DNA of 64,000 bases from Crocinitomicaceae bacterium (GTDB lineage: Bacteria; Bacteroidota; Bacteroidia; Flavobacteriales_D; Crocinitomicaceae). Every line of letters begins with the position of its first letter. The first letter of the stretch is position 1. The stretch covers positions 1-64,000 of the forward strand of contig JAGOBK010000001.1 of the NCBI GenBank assembly GCA_017983465.1, read 5' to 3'. Made by a program: the position numbers and the translations under genes. The notes under the pieces are model-generated. The model saw nothing but the letters and a program-made list of their open reading frames with translations. It did not search any database and was not told where the DNA came from. Positions 24,635 to 33,584 of this stretch are shown piece by piece.

Positions 24635-25390
24635 TTAGAATCCGAAATTATCGAAGCCCAATTGAGTGAGTTCTTGGTATTTCTCTTCGTTAAATTCGTA
24701 CAAGGAAGATGGTTTGTGTGGAACACCACGTTGTTTTTCCTTTAAGTTGGAAAGGATGTTTAATTTTTGAATTTTACGACGGAAATTTCTTTTGTCCAAG
24801 GGTTTATCCAAAATACTTTCGTACAAACGGTGAAGCTGACTCAAGGTGAATTTTTCAGGAAGCAGGTTGAATCCTATTGGTTGAATTTTGATCTTTTGCT
24901 TCAGTTTATCTTTCGCGGCTTGGAGGATTTCGAAATGGTCAAAAGCTAATTCGGAAATTTCATTCACAGGCGCCCATCCTGCATTTTTTGCAAAGGAAGA
25001 AGCGTGAGGTAAATAATCTTCAATTTTTACCAGAGAAAAATAGGCAACGGTAATTACGCGAGCATCCGGTTGTGCTCTAATGGACTTCAACCATTCACGG
25101 TCAGATTCTTTGTGAATGCGAAATGGATCACCAAAAGCACCGACTTGTTCGAGGTAGATGTCTTTTAATCCAGTAAGTTCGTCCAAAACTCGGCTTGCCG
25201 CTTGATCTAAATTCTCATTGTCGTAGATGAGGTTTCCCGGCAAGGCCAATCGAGGTCCTTTTTCAGCAGAAATCTCTCCACGGTCAATAACGAGCACGGT
25301 TAATTTTTCCAAGTCGAATCCAAAAATCACACAGTCCACAGAGACATTTGGATTTAATTCAGAACCTATTTTTTTAAGATTATTATGCAC
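24635..25390 (-). CDS. Nudix-domain transcriptional regulator (NrtR/AraR-like)
   Basis: About 252 residues. N-terminal Nudix fold (VDCVIFGFDLEKLTVLVIDRGE, LPGNLIYDNENLDQAASRVL) followed by a C-terminal winged-helix region (residues ~170-250; FTLSQLHRLYESIL, NFRRKIQKLNIL). The Nudix box has lost catalytic residues: RVLDEL stands where REUxEE is expected, so it should bind a ligand rather than hydrolyse it. Such proteins regulate NAD or sugar genes. It diverges from the maltose module at 25462, so regulation of that module is the natural guess. GTG at 25390 is preferred over TTG at 25444, which lies inside the shared promoter region. Confidence 0.85.
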   Translation of the reverse strand: MHNNLKKIGSELNPNVSVDCVIFGFDLEKLTVLVIDRGEISAEKGPRLALPGNLIYDNENLDQAASRVLDELTGLKDIYLEQVGAFGDPFRIHKESDREWLKSIRAQPDARVITVAYFSLVKIEDYLPHASSFAKNAGWAPVNEISELAFDHFEILQAAKDKLKQKIKIQPIGFNLLPEKFTLSQLHRLYESILDKPLDKRNFRRKIQKLNILSNLKEKQRGVPHKPSSLYEFNEEKYQELTQLGFDNFGF

Positions 25391-25407
25391 GAAAGAAGGA
25401 TTTTGTA

Positions 25408-25415
25408 TATATTTG
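25408..25415 (+). promoter_or_regulatory. candidate -7 box TATATTTG of the maltose operon
   Basis: Perfect TAnnTTTG, 46 nt before the kinase ATG at 25462, in the gap shared with the divergent Nudix regulator. Confidence 0.4.
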
Positions 25416-25419
25416 GAAA

Positions 25420-25434
25420 GTGTAAAAATGACAC
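25420..25434. promoter_or_regulatory. palindrome GTGT-N7-ACAC, candidate operator
   Basis: GTGTAAAAATGACAC shows dyad symmetry (GTGT/ACAC plus an inner A/T pair) just after the -7 box of the maltose operon, where a repressor could block transcription in either direction. Inferred to be the Nudix regulator's site; no consensus is available to test it. Confidence 0.35.
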
Positions 25435-25461
25435 AAAGACTCAAATTATCATTTTAGAGAT

Positions 25462-26334
25462 ATGTATTTTATAGTAGAAAGTGGTTCAACAAAAAGCGAC
25501 TGGGTTTTAGTTGATAGCAAAAATAACCAAAGTTTTTATTCAACAATGGGCTTTAATCCATATTTTCATTCATCCGATTTGATTGAAACGGAATTAAAGA
25601 AACAAGTTGACATCCTTGCCGTTGCTGAAGAAGTCCTTGGAGTTTATTTCTATGGAGCTGGATGTTCTAGCGATGAAATGAATAAAATTGTTGAAATCGG
25701 ACTCAAAAGAATCTTCAAAAATGCGGAAATTGTGGTTGATCACGATTTGCTTGCATGTGCTTATGCAACGTATACAGGTAGTCCTGCTATTTCATGTATC
25801 ATTGGTACGGGTTCCAATTCTTGTTTGTTTGACGGAGAAGAATTGAGCGAAGTTGTTCCTGCGTTAGGATACATTCTTGGCGATGAAGGAAGTGGGAGTT
25901 ATTTCGGTAAACAATTGTTGAGTAATTTCTTATACCATAAACTTCCTACTCACGTAGAAGCGGATTTTATCGCTACCTATAAATTAGACAAAGATCAAAT
26001 CGTGAATCACGTTTATCGCGAGCCAAATGCCAATGTATACATTGCGTCATTTATGCCGTTCATCGCGAAACATAAAGATGAGCCGTTCTTTAGTGAAATG
26101 GTTTATGCTGGTTTCAAGAAGTTCATGGAAGTTCATGTGTGTTGTTATGATAATTTCCAGAATACAGAAGTTCACTTCGTTGGATCTCTTTCCAAAATAT
26201 TTGAGTCTGAATTGAATAAAGCAGCTGGCGAATTGGGCGTAACAGTTACATCTATTATTCAAAAACCTGTGACAGGACTCGTAAATTATCACCTAAACTA
26301 TATTTTAAACAAGCAAACAGTTAAATCATGTTAA
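25462..26334 (+). CDS. BadF/BadG-type ATPase, sugar (N-acetylglucosamine/glucose) kinase-like
   Basis: 290 residues, actin-like ATPase fold. Phosphate 1 motif YFIVESGSTKSDWVLVDS at the N terminus; phosphate 2 region ISCIIGTGSNSCLFDG (~112); LGDEGSGSYFGKQLL (~138) as in N-acetylglucosamine kinases; adenosine region HFVGSLSKIF (~235). The family phosphorylates aminosugars or glucose in related bacteria. Position as first gene of the maltose-phosphorylase operon suggests it phosphorylates the glucose released by GH65. The amylase ATG overlaps its end by 7 nt. The substrate is inferred, not shown. Confidence 0.85.
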   Translation: MYFIVESGSTKSDWVLVDSKNNQSFYSTMGFNPYFHSSDLIETELKKQVDILAVAEEVLGVYFYGAGCSSDEMNKIVEIGLKRIFKNAEIVVDHDLLACAYATYTGSPAISCIIGTGSNSCLFDGEELSEVVPALGYILGDEGSGSYFGKQLLSNFLYHKLPTHVEADFIATYKLDKDQIVNHVYREPNANVYIASFMPFIAKHKDEPFFSEMVYAGFKKFMEVHVCCYDNFQNTEVHFVGSLSKIFESELNKAAGELGVTVTSIIQKPVTGLVNYHLNYILNKQTVKSC

Positions 26335-27653
26335 AATCTATACTTTGTGCAGCTATCGCTTTTTTGAGTTTATCCACTTTTGCTCAAAAAATCACCCCGG
26401 ATTGGGCTTACAATTCAACGATTTACGAAATCAATGTTCGTCAATTCTCTAAAGAAGGGACTTTTTCCGCAGTAAGCAAACAACTTCCGCGCTTAAAATC
26501 AATGGGGGTTGACATCATTTGGTTAATGCCGATTCATCCAATTGGAGTGAAAAACAGAAAAGGATCTCTCGGAAGTTATTACGCGGTGCAAAATTACCAA
26601 AAAGTGAACGAGGAATTTGGTAACATGGATGACTTTAGATACTTAGTGAAAGAGGCACACAAATTAAACATGCGTGTCATTATTGACTGGGTGGCTAACC
26701 ACTCTTCGCCAGATAACGTTTGGATTACAGAACAAGGACATTTGGATTGGTACACTTTGGATTCTACAGGAAATGTTCAGCCAACAATTGGAACGGACTG
26801 GTGGGATGTTGCCGATTTAAACTACGACAATCCAACCATGAGAAAAGAAATGATCAATTCCATGAAATATTGGTTAACAGAAGCAGACATCGATGGATTC
26901 CGTTGTGACGTTGCAGGTTGGGTTCCATTGGACTTTTGGATGGAAGCACGAGCGGAATTACAAGCAGTAAAACCGATTTTCATGTTAGCAGAAGCAGAGG
27001 AGGTTCCATTGCACGATGCCTTTGAAATGACTTATGGATGGAATTTTCACCACATCATGAACGATGTAGCGAAAGGTAAAAAAGATGCAACAGCTATTCA
27101 AGAATATGTAAAAACGAATAAATATCCAGGGAACGCTTACCGAATGAATTTCACATCCAACCACGATGAAAACTCATGGAATGGTACAGAAATGGAACGA
27201 ATGGGCGATGCGCGTTTTGCCTTAGCCGTTTTAGCATCAACCATTGAAGGTATGCCATTGGTTTACAATGGACAAGAAACTTCTTTGGATCGTCGCTTGA
27301 AGTTTTTTGATAAGGATAGCATCGAATGGAAAAAAATGGACTTAGTTCCTTTCTACACGAAATTATTGAATCTACACCAAACGAACCCAGCTTTATGGGT
27401 GCGTGATGGTAGCAATCAAGCAAAATTTATCGCTACACAGAATTCGAAAGAACACCTCGTTTACATACGTGAATACGATAATCACCAAGTCATCACGGTA
27501 TTGAATCTTTCGAACAAAAAAGCAGAAGTATCTTTCAGTTCTTCCGCAATGTCAGGAGAATACACAGAGCTTTTCTCTGGAAAGAAAAAGACCTTCGGTG
27601 GGACAAGTAAAATTTCTTTAGCGCCTTGGGGTTACCAAGTTTATTACAAATAA
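26328..27653 (+). CDS. GH13 alpha-amylase family, exported
   Basis: 441 residues with a signal peptide (MLKSILCAAIAFLSLSTFAQ). GH13 regions: I DWVANH (~120-125), II GFRCDVAGW with nucleophile Asp194, III acid/base Glu222 in LAEAEE, IV SNHD with Asp280. Region II (GFRCDVAGW) is like periplasmic Bacteroidota amylases/maltodextrin glucosidases. It would shorten maltodextrins in the periplasm to maltose-sized sugars for the downstream MFS transporter. It overlaps the kinase gene by 7 nt. Confidence 0.93.
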   Translation: MLKSILCAAIAFLSLSTFAQKITPDWAYNSTIYEINVRQFSKEGTFSAVSKQLPRLKSMGVDIIWLMPIHPIGVKNRKGSLGSYYAVQNYQKVNEEFGNMDDFRYLVKEAHKLNMRVIIDWVANHSSPDNVWITEQGHLDWYTLDSTGNVQPTIGTDWWDVADLNYDNPTMRKEMINSMKYWLTEADIDGFRCDVAGWVPLDFWMEARAELQAVKPIFMLAEAEEVPLHDAFEMTYGWNFHHIMNDVAKGKKDATAIQEYVKTNKYPGNAYRMNFTSNHDENSWNGTEMERMGDARFALAVLASTIEGMPLVYNGQETSLDRRLKFFDKDSIEWKKMDLVPFYTKLLNLHQTNPALWVRDGSNQAKFIATQNSKEHLVYIREYDNHQVITVLNLSNKKAEVSFSSSAMSGEYTELFSGKKKTFGGTSKISLAPWGYQVYYK

Positions 27654-27674
27654 GTCAAGTCAAAATCCTAAACC

Positions 27675-28985
27675 ATGACTAGTACGAAACCAAACTTATC
27701 TTTTTGGCAGATCTGGAACATGAGTTTCGGATTTATGGGAATCCAATTCGGTTGGGGACTCCAGATGGCCAATATGAGCTCCATCTATGAAAATTTAGGG
27801 GCGAAACCGGAGGATATTCCAGCACTTTGGCTGGCAGCTCCTTTAACTGGATTGCTTGTTCAGCCCATTATTGGTTACCTAAGTGACCGAACTTGGCATC
27901 CAATTCTTGGAAGACGACGTCCGTTCTTCTTAATTGGTGCAATCCTCAGTTCTCTTTGTTTATTCATTATGCCAAATGCATCCGCATTGTGGATGGCAGC
28001 CGGTTTACTTTGGGTTTTGGATTCTTCGATTAACATCAGTATGGAGCCTTTCCGTGCGTTTGTTGCAGATAAACTGCCAGAAAATCAACGCACAGTTGGA
28101 TTCTCGATGCAGAGTTTTTTCATTGGAGTAGGAGCAACGATTGCTAGCGCCTTACCTTGGATTTTTACCCATTGGTTTAATGTGAACTCTACAGCGGCAC
28201 ATGGTCATGTTGCCGATAATGTGAAATGGTCATTCTACATTGGTGGAATCGCCTTCCTTGGCGCCGTTCTGTATACCGTTTTTACAACGAAAGAATATCC
28301 GCCGACCGAAGAAGAACTCGCTGCGAAGAAAGCAGAAAAGAAAGGATTGCTCAGTGGAGTGAATGAAATTGTTTACGCCATTACGCACATGCCAAAGAGA
28401 ATGAAACAATTAGCCTTGATTCAATTTGTAACTTGGCCTGGATTGTTCCTCATGTGGTTTTACTACACACCAACTGTTGCCAATGATATTTTCGGAGGTG
28501 AAGTAGGGTCTAAAGCATACTCTGATGGACAAAATTTCGCTGGATTAACCTATTCCATTGAAAATGTCGTGACCTTATTGTTCGCACTTGTATTGCCATT
28601 CTTAGCGGGAAAATTCGGAAAGAAATGGACACATTTTCTGTGTTTGTTGATAGGTGGACTCGGACTTATCTCCATAAACCTAATTCAAGGTGAAGAAATG
28701 AGTTATGGACTATTCATAGTTATGGGACTTGTGGGGATTGCATGGAGTAGTATTCTTTCTATGCCATATGCAATGTTAGCAGATTGTCTTCCTGAAAATA
28801 AGATTGGAATTTACATGGGAATCTTCAATTTCTTCATCGTACTACCAGAAATTATTGCTTCCCTTTTCTTCGGAAAGGTGATGGAAAATGTGTTGGATGG
28901 ATCTAGGATTGCCGCAGTAACCATTGGTGGTTGTTTATTGATATTAGCGGGGATTTTAACATTGAGAATTAAAGAGGAAAAGTAA
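27675..28985 (+). CDS. MFS sugar transporter, SLC45 (maltose/sucrose-H+) type
   Basis: 436 residues, 12 predicted membrane helices. The segment PIIGYLSDRTWHPILGRRRPF (cytoplasmic loop 2-3, GRRRP) and the DSSINISMEPFRAFVAD helix are typical of the SLC45/sucrose-maltose permease group. Position between amylase and phosphorylase genes indicates import of maltose or a related disaccharide across the inner membrane. 22 nt after the amylase gene. Confidence 0.92.
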   Translation: MTSTKPNLSFWQIWNMSFGFMGIQFGWGLQMANMSSIYENLGAKPEDIPALWLAAPLTGLLVQPIIGYLSDRTWHPILGRRRPFFLIGAILSSLCLFIMPNASALWMAAGLLWVLDSSINISMEPFRAFVADKLPENQRTVGFSMQSFFIGVGATIASALPWIFTHWFNVNSTAAHGHVADNVKWSFYIGGIAFLGAVLYTVFTTKEYPPTEEELAAKKAEKKGLLSGVNEIVYAITHMPKRMKQLALIQFVTWPGLFLMWFYYTPTVANDIFGGEVGSKAYSDGQNFAGLTYSIENVVTLLFALVLPFLAGKFGKKWTHFLCLLIGGLGLISINLIQGEEMSYGLFIVMGLVGIAWSSILSMPYAMLADCLPENKIGIYMGIFNFFIVLPEIIASLFFGKVMENVLDGSRIAAVTIGGCLLILAGILTLRIKEEK

Positions 28986-28991
28986 TTTGTG

Positions 28992-29630
28992 ATGGTGAAA
29001 GCACTCATTTTTGATCTAGACGGTGTCATTGTGACAACCGAACATAATCATTTTATCGCGTGGAAACGCACAGCAGAATCTCTCGGGATTCCATTTGAAG
29101 AAGAACATAATGAATTACTAAAAGGGGTTAGTAGAGTGGATTCACTCAAAAAGATTCTCGAACTAGGTTCAAAAACCATTTCCACTGAAGAATTTGATGC
29201 GCTACTTATTAGTAAAAACGATTTTTATGTCGATTCGATTCAAGACTTAAACCAATCAGACCTCCTTCCTGGAGTATTGAGTTTGTTGCAAGAAGCCAGA
29301 TCCAAAGGAATCAAATTAGGCATCGGATCCTCCAGTAAGAATGCGAATTTCATCCTGAAGTTGTTGAAGATTGATCACTTTTTTGATGTCGTAATCGATG
29401 GGAATGGGGTAGAGCACCCAAAACCGCATCCCGAAGTATTTTTAAACGGGGCAAAAGCCTTAAGTTTAGCTCCAGCGGAGTGCATCGTATTTGAAGACGC
29501 AGCCAGCGGAATTACAGCTGCCAAAGCTGGTGGATTCATCGCAATAGCGGTTGGTAATCCGAACATCGCTGATATGGCGGACACATATTTTAATGATTTA
29601 ACCGAATTTAGTTTAGAAGCGTATGCGTAA
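28992..29630 (+). CDS. pgmB: beta-phosphoglucomutase
   Basis: Interconverts beta-glucose-1-phosphate and glucose-6-phosphate; HAD superfamily with a helical cap. 212 residues. Motif 1 FDLDGVI holds nucleophile Asp8 and acid/base Asp10; motif 2 IGSSSKNANFIL; motif 3 PKPHPEVFL (Lys); motif 4 VFEDAASGITAAKAGG. The segment TTEHNHFIAWKRTAESL is the substrate-gating cap entry. GTG at 28989 and ATG at 28992 are adjacent candidates; ATG is used. It converts the beta-glucose-1-phosphate made by the downstream GH65 enzyme, which overlaps its 3' end by 8 nt. Confidence 0.92.
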   Translation: MVKALIFDLDGVIVTTEHNHFIAWKRTAESLGIPFEEEHNELLKGVSRVDSLKKILELGSKTISTEEFDALLISKNDFYVDSIQDLNQSDLLPGVLSLLQEARSKGIKLGIGSSSKNANFILKLLKIDHFFDVVIDGNGVEHPKPHPEVFLNGAKALSLAPAECIVFEDAASGITAAKAGGFIAIAVGNPNIADMADTYFNDLTEFSLEAYA

Positions 29631-31902
29631 TTTGTTTGAAATAGATGCTTGGAAAATAATTGAAAATAAGTTTGATTCCAGCAAACAAAAACAAGCGGAA
29701 AGTATCTTCAGTATTGGTAACGGTTCCTTTGGACAACGTGCTAATTTTGAGGAGTATTATTCAGGTGATTCCTTGCAAGGAAGCTATGTCGGTGGAGTCT
29801 ATTATCCAGACAAAACGCGTGTAGGTTGGTGGAAAAATGGATATCCAGAGTACTTCGCCAAAGTATTGAATTCGTGTAATTGGATCGGGATTAACATCGA
29901 AGTAGATGGAATTCCTTTGGATTTAAATACCTGTGAGGTGAAGTCCTTTCACAGAGAATTGGACATGCAACATGGAATTTTGACAAGACATTTTAAAGTG
30001 ATTTTGTCAAATGGAAAAGAATTGGAGGTTCAATCCATTCGTTTTTGTTCCATGGCGAAAGAAGAAATTGCTGCGATTTCCTATACCGTTACTCCCATCA
30101 ACTTTAGTGGAAATGTGAAATTCACACCATATCTTGATGGAAAAGTGAGTAACCACGATGCGAATTACGATGAGTTTTTCTGGTTGGAGGATAGCCGCAA
30201 AGTCGATGCACAAAAAGGAATCATTTGTGGTCGAACAAAAAAGACCAATTTCTCTGTTGCTACTGCGATGCGCTATTCATTCTGGAAAGGCACAGAATTA
30301 TTGACGATTCATCCAAATGTTGCAGAACGCGATTTCTATGTAGAGAACAATTTTGAACATTACTTAGAGAAAGGTATTCCATATACGTTGAAAAAGTATG
30401 TAGCGATTACCTCTACCATGAATCACTCGGATTTTGAATTAGCAGCGAAGGCAATTTCAAGAGTTCGTGATGCTTACACTGGTGGATTTGATAAATTGCG
30501 TCAGGACCACGAACAAGCTTGGTTGAAGATTTGGGAAAATGCGGATATCGTCATTAAAGGGGATACTGCGGCTCAACAAGGAATTCGCTTCAATATTTTC
30601 CATTTGTATCAAACGTACACAGGGAAAAATGCCAAATTAAACATCGGTCCGAAAGGATTTACTGGAGAGAAATACGGTGGAGCAACGTATTGGGATACAG
30701 AAGCATATTGTTTGCCATTCTATTTAAAAACAGCAGACCCGAAAATTTCTCGTCAATTGTTGGTGTATCGTTATAACCATTTAAACGCTGCCATTGAAAA
30801 TGCGGAAAAATTAGGATTCAAAGACGGTGCAGCCCTGTATCCAATGGTAACCATGAACGGTGAAGAATGTCACAACGAATGGGAAATTACTTTTGAAGAA
30901 ATCCACCGCAATGGAGCCATCGCTTTTGGTATTTACAACTATGTTCGTCACACTGGAGACCGCGATTATTTAAAGCAATATGGATTCCCTGTTCTTTTAG
31001 GAATTGCAAGATTCTGGACACAGCGTTTCAACTGGTCTGATAGTAAACAAGCGTATGTGATGCTTGGAGTAACAGGTCCAAATGAATACGAAAACAACGT
31101 CAACAACAACTGGTATACGAATTACATCGCTCGTTGGTGTATTGATTACTGTTTGAAAATCAATGATGAAATTGGTGGTTCAAACAATAAATTGATGTCC
31201 GAAAAGGAGATTAAAGCGATGAGACATATTGTTGAGAATGTTTATTTCCCTGTTTTGGAAGGAACAAATATTTTCCTTCAACAAGATGGATTCATGGATA
31301 AAGAACAATTATCTGCGAATGATTTACCGTTAACGGAACGTCCAATTAACCAACATTGGTCTTGGGACCGAATCCTTCGTTCGATTTTCATCAAACAAGC
31401 GGATGTCCTTCAAGGATTGTATTTGTTCGAAGATCAGTTCGATTTAGAAACCATTCGTGATAACTTTGATTTCTATGAACCTAAAACGGTACATGAATCT
31501 TCTTTGTCACCATGTGTTCACGTGATTCTTGCAGCGAAGATTGGAAATCTAGCGAAAGCATATGAATTGTATTTACGTACTTCCCGTTTAGATCTTGATG
31601 ATTACAATCATGAAGCGGATGAAGGTCTTCACATTACCAGTATGGCTGGAACATGGATGTCCGTAGTGGAGGGTATGGCAGGTGTCCGCGTACACGAGTC
31701 TGGATTAGAAATCAATCCAACCATACCGGAAGCATGGCAGTCTTATACCTTTAGAATTTTATATCAAACGATTCCATTGGAAGTATCGATCGATAAAAAC
31801 AATGTGAGTGTGAAAAATTTAGGTGGACAATCAATTTCTTGTCGAATTATGAACGAGTCTGTTCAAATTGCTTCCGGAGAAGAGTTTGTCGCAAAAATAT
31901 AA
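29623..31902 (+). CDS. GH65 glycosyl hydrolase/phosphorylase (probable maltose phosphorylase)
   Basis: Phosphorolysis of maltose (or a related alpha-glucoside) to glucose and beta-glucose-1-phosphate. 759 residues, full length. N-terminal beta-sandwich, helical linker, (alpha/alpha)6 barrel, short C-terminal sheet. TYWDTEAYCLPFYL (~355) and NGEECHNEWEITFEEIHRNG (~412-431) carry the GH65 active site with the general-acid Glu. The absence of a hydrolase-type second catalytic base and the pgmB/kinase neighbours favour a phosphorylase. Cytoplasmic. Disaccharide specificity (maltose, trehalose, kojibiose, nigerose) is set by context only. Confidence 0.9.
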   Translation: MRNLFEIDAWKIIENKFDSSKQKQAESIFSIGNGSFGQRANFEEYYSGDSLQGSYVGGVYYPDKTRVGWWKNGYPEYFAKVLNSCNWIGINIEVDGIPLDLNTCEVKSFHRELDMQHGILTRHFKVILSNGKELEVQSIRFCSMAKEEIAAISYTVTPINFSGNVKFTPYLDGKVSNHDANYDEFFWLEDSRKVDAQKGIICGRTKKTNFSVATAMRYSFWKGTELLTIHPNVAERDFYVENNFEHYLEKGIPYTLKKYVAITSTMNHSDFELAAKAISRVRDAYTGGFDKLRQDHEQAWLKIWENADIVIKGDTAAQQGIRFNIFHLYQTYTGKNAKLNIGPKGFTGEKYGGATYWDTEAYCLPFYLKTADPKISRQLLVYRYNHLNAAIENAEKLGFKDGAALYPMVTMNGEECHNEWEITFEEIHRNGAIAFGIYNYVRHTGDRDYLKQYGFPVLLGIARFWTQRFNWSDSKQAYVMLGVTGPNEYENNVNNNWYTNYIARWCIDYCLKINDEIGGSNNKLMSEKEIKAMRHIVENVYFPVLEGTNIFLQQDGFMDKEQLSANDLPLTERPINQHWSWDRILRSIFIKQADVLQGLYLFEDQFDLETIRDNFDFYEPKTVHESSLSPCVHVILAAKIGNLAKAYELYLRTSRLDLDDYNHEADEGLHITSMAGTWMSVVEGMAGVRVHESGLEINPTIPEAWQSYTFRILYQTIPLEVSIDKNNVSVKNLGGQSISCRIMNESVQIASGEEFVAKI

Positions 31903-31921
31903 GTTTAATTAAGAATCAACT

Positions 31922-31965
31922 GGTGAGTTTAAGCGAAGTATTAATCTTCGTTTAACTCACCTTTT
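31922..31965. terminator. bidirectional terminator after the maltose operon
   Basis: GGTGAGTTTAAGCGAAG (31922-31938) pairs with CTTCGTTTAACTCACC (31946-31961, one bulge) and is followed by TTTT. It spans the last codons and stop of the convergent small gene, so it serves both strands. Confidence 0.75.
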
Positions 31966-32306
31966 GCATGCATAAACAATTGTTTTCTCTTGGAAACTTC
32001 TTCCATGAAATAGCGCAATTGTCCTTTGGACTGAAAACGTTTTTTGTGCTGTCCGAAAAGAAGAATATTCAAAACTTTACGTCCAAACGATAATTTCGGC
32101 AAATATTCTTCGTCAATCGTCTTTAGTTCGTTCATGGTATCATGAATAGCGCCTTGTAAACGCATGCTAACTAGCTGAAGACGTATTTCCTCTGTTCGCT
32201 GGTTAAAGCGGCTCAGGTGGTCTCTATCCAAGTTTTTCGCTTTTAAAATACGCGTTGCTTGAAACTCGATGTCGTTAAATGCTTTGTATAATTCGTCGAT
32301 TGTCAT
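31941..32306 (-). CDS. hypothetical helical protein, 121 aa
   Basis: No family recognised. Two long amphipathic helices in the first half (DELYKAFNDIEFQATRIL, RFNQRTEEIRLQLVSMRLQ), then a basic, less regular C-terminal half (FGRKVLNILLFGQHKKRFQS). No signal peptide or membrane helix. It is transcribed on the same strand as tlyA, 16 nt downstream, and is probably the last gene of that short operon; its end lies inside a strong bidirectional terminator. Confidence 0.65.
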   Translation of the reverse strand: MTIDELYKAFNDIEFQATRILKAKNLDRDHLSRFNQRTEEIRLQLVSMRLQGAIHDTMNELKTIDEEYLPKLSFGRKVLNILLFGQHKKRFQSKGQLRYFMEEVSKRKQLFMHAKGELNED

Positions 32307-32322
32307 AATCCTGCAAAGAAAA

Positions 32323-33057
32323 TTATTTTCGTTTAAAATACCCTAAAAATTCTTTATTTCCATCACCACCAAGAATGGGTGAGTCAATGTATGCTTGCCA
32401 TTCTAATTGATTTCGGCTACACATTTCTTTTATGTTTTCCAGAAGGATTGGATACTGTCTTACATCTTTTACAATTCCTCCTTTGGATAAAAACGCTCGG
32501 CCTAACTCAAATTGTGGTTTAATTAACAATACAACATCTGCGTTTGGTTTCAAAAAACGAATAACAAATGGAATGACTTTTTCCAAACTGATAAAAGAAA
32601 CATCGACCACTAATCCATCAACTTCCTCCGTGATTTGTTTTTCGGTTAAGTCACGTGCATGCGTTTTCTCCAGGTTCACAACACGCTCATCTGCTTTGAT
32701 GCGTTCGTGTAACTGTTTGGATCCAACATCCACACCGAATACTTTTTTCGCTCCTTTGGATAAAAGTACTTCCGTGAATCCACCTGTACTTGCGCCAAGA
32801 TCGATGTATGCCTTGTCTGTACAATCGAATTTCCATTCGTCCAATGCTGCGACAAGTTTCAATGCTCCTTTAGAAACCCAAGGAATTTCCTCTGAAATCA
32901 ATTGAATTTCGGCATCAATTGGAACTTTTTTTCCTGGTTTGGAAATAAGTTTACCATTGACCAAAACGCCAAATTTGGAAATGAGTTCCTCCGCTCTTAC
33001 GCGCGATGAAACCAATTTTCGTTCCATGATAATTTTGTCAATACGTTCTTCTTCCAT
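32323..33057 (-). CDS. tlyA: TlyA-family rRNA 2'-O-methyltransferase
   Basis: 244 residues: N-terminal S4 RNA-binding domain (MEEERIDKIIMERKLVSSRVRAEELI, residues ~1-60) and an FtsJ/RrmJ-type methyltransferase domain with AYIDLGASTGGFTEVLL (SAM motif, ~82) and VDVSFISLEKVIP, LLIKPQFEL holding the catalytic-Lys region. TlyA methylates 16S/23S rRNA cytidines in other bacteria; older annotation calls it hemolysin. The gene lies between a lipoprotein gene (2 nt upstream) and an unknown. Confidence 0.9.
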   Translation of the reverse strand: MEEERIDKIIMERKLVSSRVRAEELISKFGVLVNGKLISKPGKKVPIDAEIQLISEEIPWVSKGALKLVAALDEWKFDCTDKAYIDLGASTGGFTEVLLSKGAKKVFGVDVGSKQLHERIKADERVVNLEKTHARDLTEKQITEEVDGLVVDVSFISLEKVIPFVIRFLKPNADVVLLIKPQFELGRAFLSKGGIVKDVRQYPILLENIKEMCSRNQLEWQAYIDSPILGGDGNKEFLGYFKRK

Positions 33058-33059
33058 GT

Positions 33060-33509
33060 TTATTTGTAGGTATATAGTATGCGTTCTTTCGCTCCTTCGA
33101 ACTGAAGGTAAATTTGTGATCCAGCTTCTTTTGTATAGGCTAAATCGGTGATGTCAAATACTAATGTCTGTTCCATCATCGCAACAGCGCCATCTCCCTT
33201 TTTTACTGGAATTTTTTTCACATCTAAACGAATCGATCGAATAGGAGGGAGTGATTTAGAAATGTTTGCACTTCCAGTCAAATCAAAATCCTCCACACCA
33301 AGAATTGGATGCGCCTTCACAATCACATACAGTCGATTCCCAATGATGTTCATGGATTGAACTTGAAATAATTCCGCTCCCATGTCAACGGTTTCGTTTT
33401 GACGTATAAACGCTTTTGGTGCTGTGACTTCTGTCATGTTCGCTGGTTTTGTTTTTTTAACCGTGCCGCACGCGCTAAAAAAAAGGAGGATTGGTAATAA
33501 ATAACGCAT
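33060..33509 (-). CDS. hypothetical lipoprotein, 149 aa
   Basis: Short lipoprotein signal MRYLLPILLFFSAC (lipobox FSAC). The mature domain is beta-rich with a hydrophobic strand pattern (ELFQVQSMNIIGNRLYVIVKAHP) and no recognised motif. Two nt before tlyA, divergent from rimO. Function unknown. Confidence 0.75.
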   Translation of the reverse strand: MRYLLPILLFFSACGTVKKTKPANMTEVTAPKAFIRQNETVDMGAELFQVQSMNIIGNRLYVIVKAHPILGVEDFDLTGSANISKSLPPIRSIRLDVKKIPVKKGDGAVAMMEQTLVFDITDLAYTKEAGSQIYLQFEGAKERILYTYK

Positions 33510-33568
33510 ATTCTTGTGTTTTTTAGTTTGCGAGGGGTCAAAAATAATACCATTTCGCTAAAGTGTCC

Positions 33569-33576
33569 TATTTTTG
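33569..33576 (+). promoter_or_regulatory. candidate -7 box TATTTTTG of rimO
   Basis: Perfect TAnnTTTG, 8 nt before the rimO ATG at 33585; the leader would be only a few bases. Confidence 0.45.
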
Positions 33577-33584
33577 TGCACGCA

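Noticed and set aside
32432..32905. 157-codon plus-strand frame across tlyA
   Set aside because: Antisense to a clearly conserved methyltransferase; composition Ser/Thr/Asn-rich, no family.
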